NCBI GenBank assembly: GCA_964603125.1
Contig: CAZRUA010000123.1
Span: 1 to 9,678, forward strand
Reading direction: 5' to 3'
Length of the DNA: 9,678 nt
Origin: CAZRUA01 sp964603125
GTDB taxonomy: Bacteria; Bacteroidota; Bacteroidia; B-17B0; Aurantibacillaceae
A program made the position numbers and the translations under genes. Under the pieces are notes generated by a model. The model had not been told where the DNA came from, made no database searches, and was given only the letters and a program-made list of their open reading frames with translations. Shown in pieces: positions 7,326 to 9,678 of this stretch. The first letter of the stretch is position 1; each line of letters begins with the position of its first letter.

Positions 7326-9371
7326 ATGAAAACAAGGTTTATTTTATATTTAGTTTGTATTGTGTCGTTAAATTTAAACGCACAAAAGATTGTTACTCGA
7401 GCTTTTGTAAAAGATAAGAATATTATCTTACGATTTGTAGCCCGCAACATTGAAGTGTGGAATGATATAAAAACAGAAGGTTTTAAAATAGAAAGAGCCG
7501 AAATTGATAAATTATCCGATACAAGCACTATATCAAACAGTAATTTTAAATTACTTACGCAAACAGCTCTAAAGCCATTGGAAAAGGATAATTCAAAATG
7601 GAAGGAAATTATTAACACAACCGACTACGGAGCCTTTGCATATCAAGTACTACATGGTAAACAAGTTGCTAAAACTGATCAAGAAAAACAAGCTACAAAA
7701 GTTGTTTGGGGAATGTTAATGAAGCAAGCAGATTTAAATATTGAATGTGCCAAATTAGTTGGTTTGTATTATAGAGACACCGAGATTAATTTGCAAAAGA
7801 TTTATGTTTACAAAATTTATGTTTTAGATAAGACAGGTAATATAAAACATACCTCGAAGCAAATCGTAAATCCAAAAGAAGAAACTTATTTAGCACCATT
7901 AAAACTAAAAGTATCTGAAACAAAAGGGAGAAAAGTTTCATTAACTTTTGAAGCTAAAAAAAATGAACATTATTATACGGGATATGTTTTAGAAAGAAGC
8001 ACGGATAGCTTAAAAGATTTCGCATCAGTTACCCCAAAGCCCATTATATTTTTAACAGGTGAACACGAAAAAAACAAAACAGACATTACTCATCAAGATA
8101 CTTTACCAAATACCAAAGCCATTTATTTTTACAGAATTAAAGGTATTAGTTACTTTGGTGAGTTTGGACCAACAAGCAAAACAGTAAGAGTTAAAGGGCA
8201 AGAATCTTTAGGTGCATTTCCATTTATGGATAGTGTTAAATTGGTAAAGAAAGAAACGCAAATAAAAATTTATTTTCACTTTCCAAAAGAAGCTAATTTA
8301 TCCGTAATAAAGGGCATTAACATTGTTCGTAGCGAAAAAACAGGAGAAAGAGGAATTACCTTAAATCCGAAACCTCTGCCCTACACCATAAATAGTTTTA
8401 TTGATGAAAAACCAATGCAAACCAATTACTACAAAGTACTTGCTTTAACTATTGATGGTGATACTATACCTTCGTTTGATGTGTTTGGCATGTTACCAGA
8501 TAGAGATCCTCCTAAAATACCAAGTGGAATTAACGGCTATATAGATAGTTTAGGTTTAGTTCACATCAAATGGGATGCAAATTCAGAGAAGGATATTCAA
8601 GGTTATAGAATATTTAGAAAGAATGATTTAAACGAAGAATTAATTGAAAGAACTCGACGTATTGTAACAACCGAGTCATACATTGACACAGTTGATATAA
8701 AAACATTAACTAAGTATGTATATTATTCATTAACTGCGGTTGACAAAGTTTTCAACAATTCAAAATACAGTCCTGTAATTAAATTAAAACGTCCTGATAT
8801 AATAGCTCCAGTGCCTCCAGTATTTGTACAAACAAATCACGATAAAAAAGGCGTTATTTTAAAGTGGTATAAAAGCACAAGCGATGATGTTGAAAAGTAT
8901 GAACTATATCGAATTAACTTTAATACTAAACTGAAAGAAAAATTAAGAGAATGGTTAGTAAAAGATACTACTTCTCACTTTGTTGATTCAACGGCTACCC
9001 TAGGTGAAACTTATAATTATGAAATTTTAGTTTATGACGATAGTAAAAACAAAGCTAAGGCTGTAAGTACATTTATAACTTTTGAAACTGGCTTGAGGAA
9101 ACCAATTACAGACATAAAATCAACTACTGATTTAGAAAACAGAAAAATCAATTTGGTTTGGAGCTATAACGAAAAGGAAATTTACAATTACATTATATAC
9201 AAAGCAAAAGAAGGTGAAGAGTTTAGAATTTACAAAACTGTTAAACCTGCACAATTAAAAATTACAGACACAAATGTATATCCAGGTAATATTTATAAGT
9301 ACCGAATTAAGGCCACTTATATTAGTGGAGTAGAAAGTGAATTAAGTAAAGAAATTAAAGTAATTTTTTAA
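7326..9371 (+). CDS. Secreted fibronectin type III-like multidomain protein
   Basis: Starting at the ATG at 7326, the 681-residue product begins with a signal peptide (MKTRFILYLVCIVSLNLNAQ, cleavage near residue 19-20). The in-frame TTG at 7305 lies inside the previous gene and would bury the signal, so it is not used. Residues about 20-185 form an N-terminal region (FVKDKNIILRFVARNIEVWN, then a helical part QEKQATKVVWGMLMKQADL) that I do not recognise. After it come about five FN3-like modules, near 193-290, 300-390, 394-488, 493-585 and 592-681. They show the usual W in strand B (IKWDANSEKD, LKWYKSTSDD, LVWSYNEKEI), GYRIFR/YELYR/YIIYK strands and Y-x-Y near the end (YVYYSLTAVD, YNYEILVYDD, YKYRIKATY). 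Such modules usually mediate protein-protein or polysaccharide contacts. There is no catalytic domain and no type IX sorting domain. The 2-nt and 1-nt gaps to its neighbours suggest translational coupling and a shared job. Confidence 0.85.
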   Translation: MKTRFILYLVCIVSLNLNAQKIVTRAFVKDKNIILRFVARNIEVWNDIKTEGFKIERAEIDKLSDTSTISNSNFKLLTQTALKPLEKDNSKWKEIINTTDYGAFAYQVLHGKQVAKTDQEKQATKVVWGMLMKQADLNIECAKLVGLYYRDTEINLQKIYVYKIYVLDKTGNIKHTSKQIVNPKEETYLAPLKLKVSETKGRKVSLTFEAKKNEHYYTGYVLERSTDSLKDFASVTPKPIIFLTGEHEKNKTDITHQDTLPNTKAIYFYRIKGISYFGEFGPTSKTVRVKGQESLGAFPFMDSVKLVKKETQIKIYFHFPKEANLSVIKGINIVRSEKTGERGITLNPKPLPYTINSFIDEKPMQTNYYKVLALTIDGDTIPSFDVFGMLPDRDPPKIPSGINGYIDSLGLVHIKWDANSEKDIQGYRIFRKNDLNEELIERTRRIVTTESYIDTVDIKTLTKYVYYSLTAVDKVFNNSKYSPVIKLKRPDIIAPVPPVFVQTNHDKKGVILKWYKSTSDDVEKYELYRINFNTKLKEKLREWLVKDTTSHFVDSTATLGETYNYEILVYDDSKNKAKAVSTFITFETGLRKPITDIKSTTDLENRKINLVWSYNEKEIYNYIIYKAKEGEEFRIYKTVKPAQLKITDTNVYPGNIYKYRIKATYISGVESELSKEIKVIF

Positions 9372-9372
9372 A

Positions 9373-9678
9373 ATGAATAAAAAAGTCATATTATTTATTA
9401 CCTGTTTATTCTTTATTCAACTAAGTGTTAAATCACAAGTTGTATATAGCGTAAGTTGTCCAACACTAAATGGTGATGAAGGAAAAAATTATGCAATTGA
9501 TTCCTTAAATTTTAAAGCTTATATGGTGTCAGAAGATGTAAGTGGTTGGATTGTTTATAAAGTTGATTTATTAACTGGAGTTTCAACTGCTTTAAATATT
9601 ACAGCCAATAATACAATTGATTGCATTTATTACAAAAACGACTCGCTTTACTTTGGAGGGACATTTACATCAGTGAAC
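9373..9678 (+). CDS. Secreted protein with beta-propeller-like repeat, N-terminal part (3' end outside window)
   Basis: The ATG at 9373 comes 1 nt after the stop of the FN3 gene, and the frame stays open for 102 codons to the right edge. The product starts with a signal peptide (MNKKVILFITCLFFIQLSVKSQ, cleavage near residue 21-22). The rest is beta-rich: WIVYKVDLLTGVSTALNI, then DSLYFGGTFTSVN at the edge. The last motif (LYFGGTFTSV) resembles the strand of Kelch-like or delta-60-type propeller repeats, where LYVGGxFTxV is common. Only one such unit is visible, so the fold is tentative. As the third exported product of the operon it could be a surface or adhesin component, and any C-terminal sorting domain would lie beyond the window. 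Confidence 0.7.
   Translation, partial: MNKKVILFITCLFFIQLSVKSQVVYSVSCPTLNGDEGKNYAIDSLNFKAYMVSEDVSGWIVYKVDLLTGVSTALNITANNTIDCIYYKNDSLYFGGTFTSVN

Noticed and set aside
7301..7618. Minus-strand open frame at the start of the FN3 gene
   Set aside because: It overlaps the signal peptide region of a clear gene; its hydrophobic stretches are the complement of lysine/isoleucine-rich codons.

Overview
The window is AT-rich and its biology points to Bacteroidota. The signs are a BatA-type membrane protein followed by a dihydroorotase-like gene, a TTTG / TAnnTTTG promoter with almost no 5' leader, near-absent Shine-Dalgarno sequences, and an operon of large secreted proteins whose signal peptides end in A-Q or S-Q. 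I cannot name a genus.

Left part (1-3913, all on +): the C-terminal 434 codons of a membrane-anchored BatA-like protein run in from the left edge. A pyrC-like gene follows after 26 nt, and a Crp/Fnr-family regulator follows after 4 nt, so these three look like one transcript. The pyrC-like protein keeps the overall dihydroorotase fold pattern but has lost the HxH metal motif and other active-site residues, so it is probably not an active enzyme. After 64 nt comes a 221-residue, about seven-helix membrane protein of unknown function. An 8-bp inverted repeat lies across its start region and could be an operator for the adjacent regulator.

Middle (3910-4341): on the minus strand there is a short leucine-rich-repeat fragment with no usable start codon and an apparent frameshift, read as a decayed pseudogene. 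Its stop overlaps the stop of the membrane protein gene. About 80 nt of further non-coding DNA lead to a clear Bacteroidota-type promoter.

Right part (4363-9678, +): three genes separated by 2 nt and 1 nt form a tight operon of exported proteins. They are a 986-residue beta-rich protein, a 681-residue protein with about five fibronectin-type-III-like modules, and the start of a third secreted protein with a beta-propeller-like repeat motif that runs off the right edge. This operon is the best candidate for an undescribed system: the three products are probably exported and made together, and they may assemble at the cell surface, but nothing in the sequence gives a biochemical activity.
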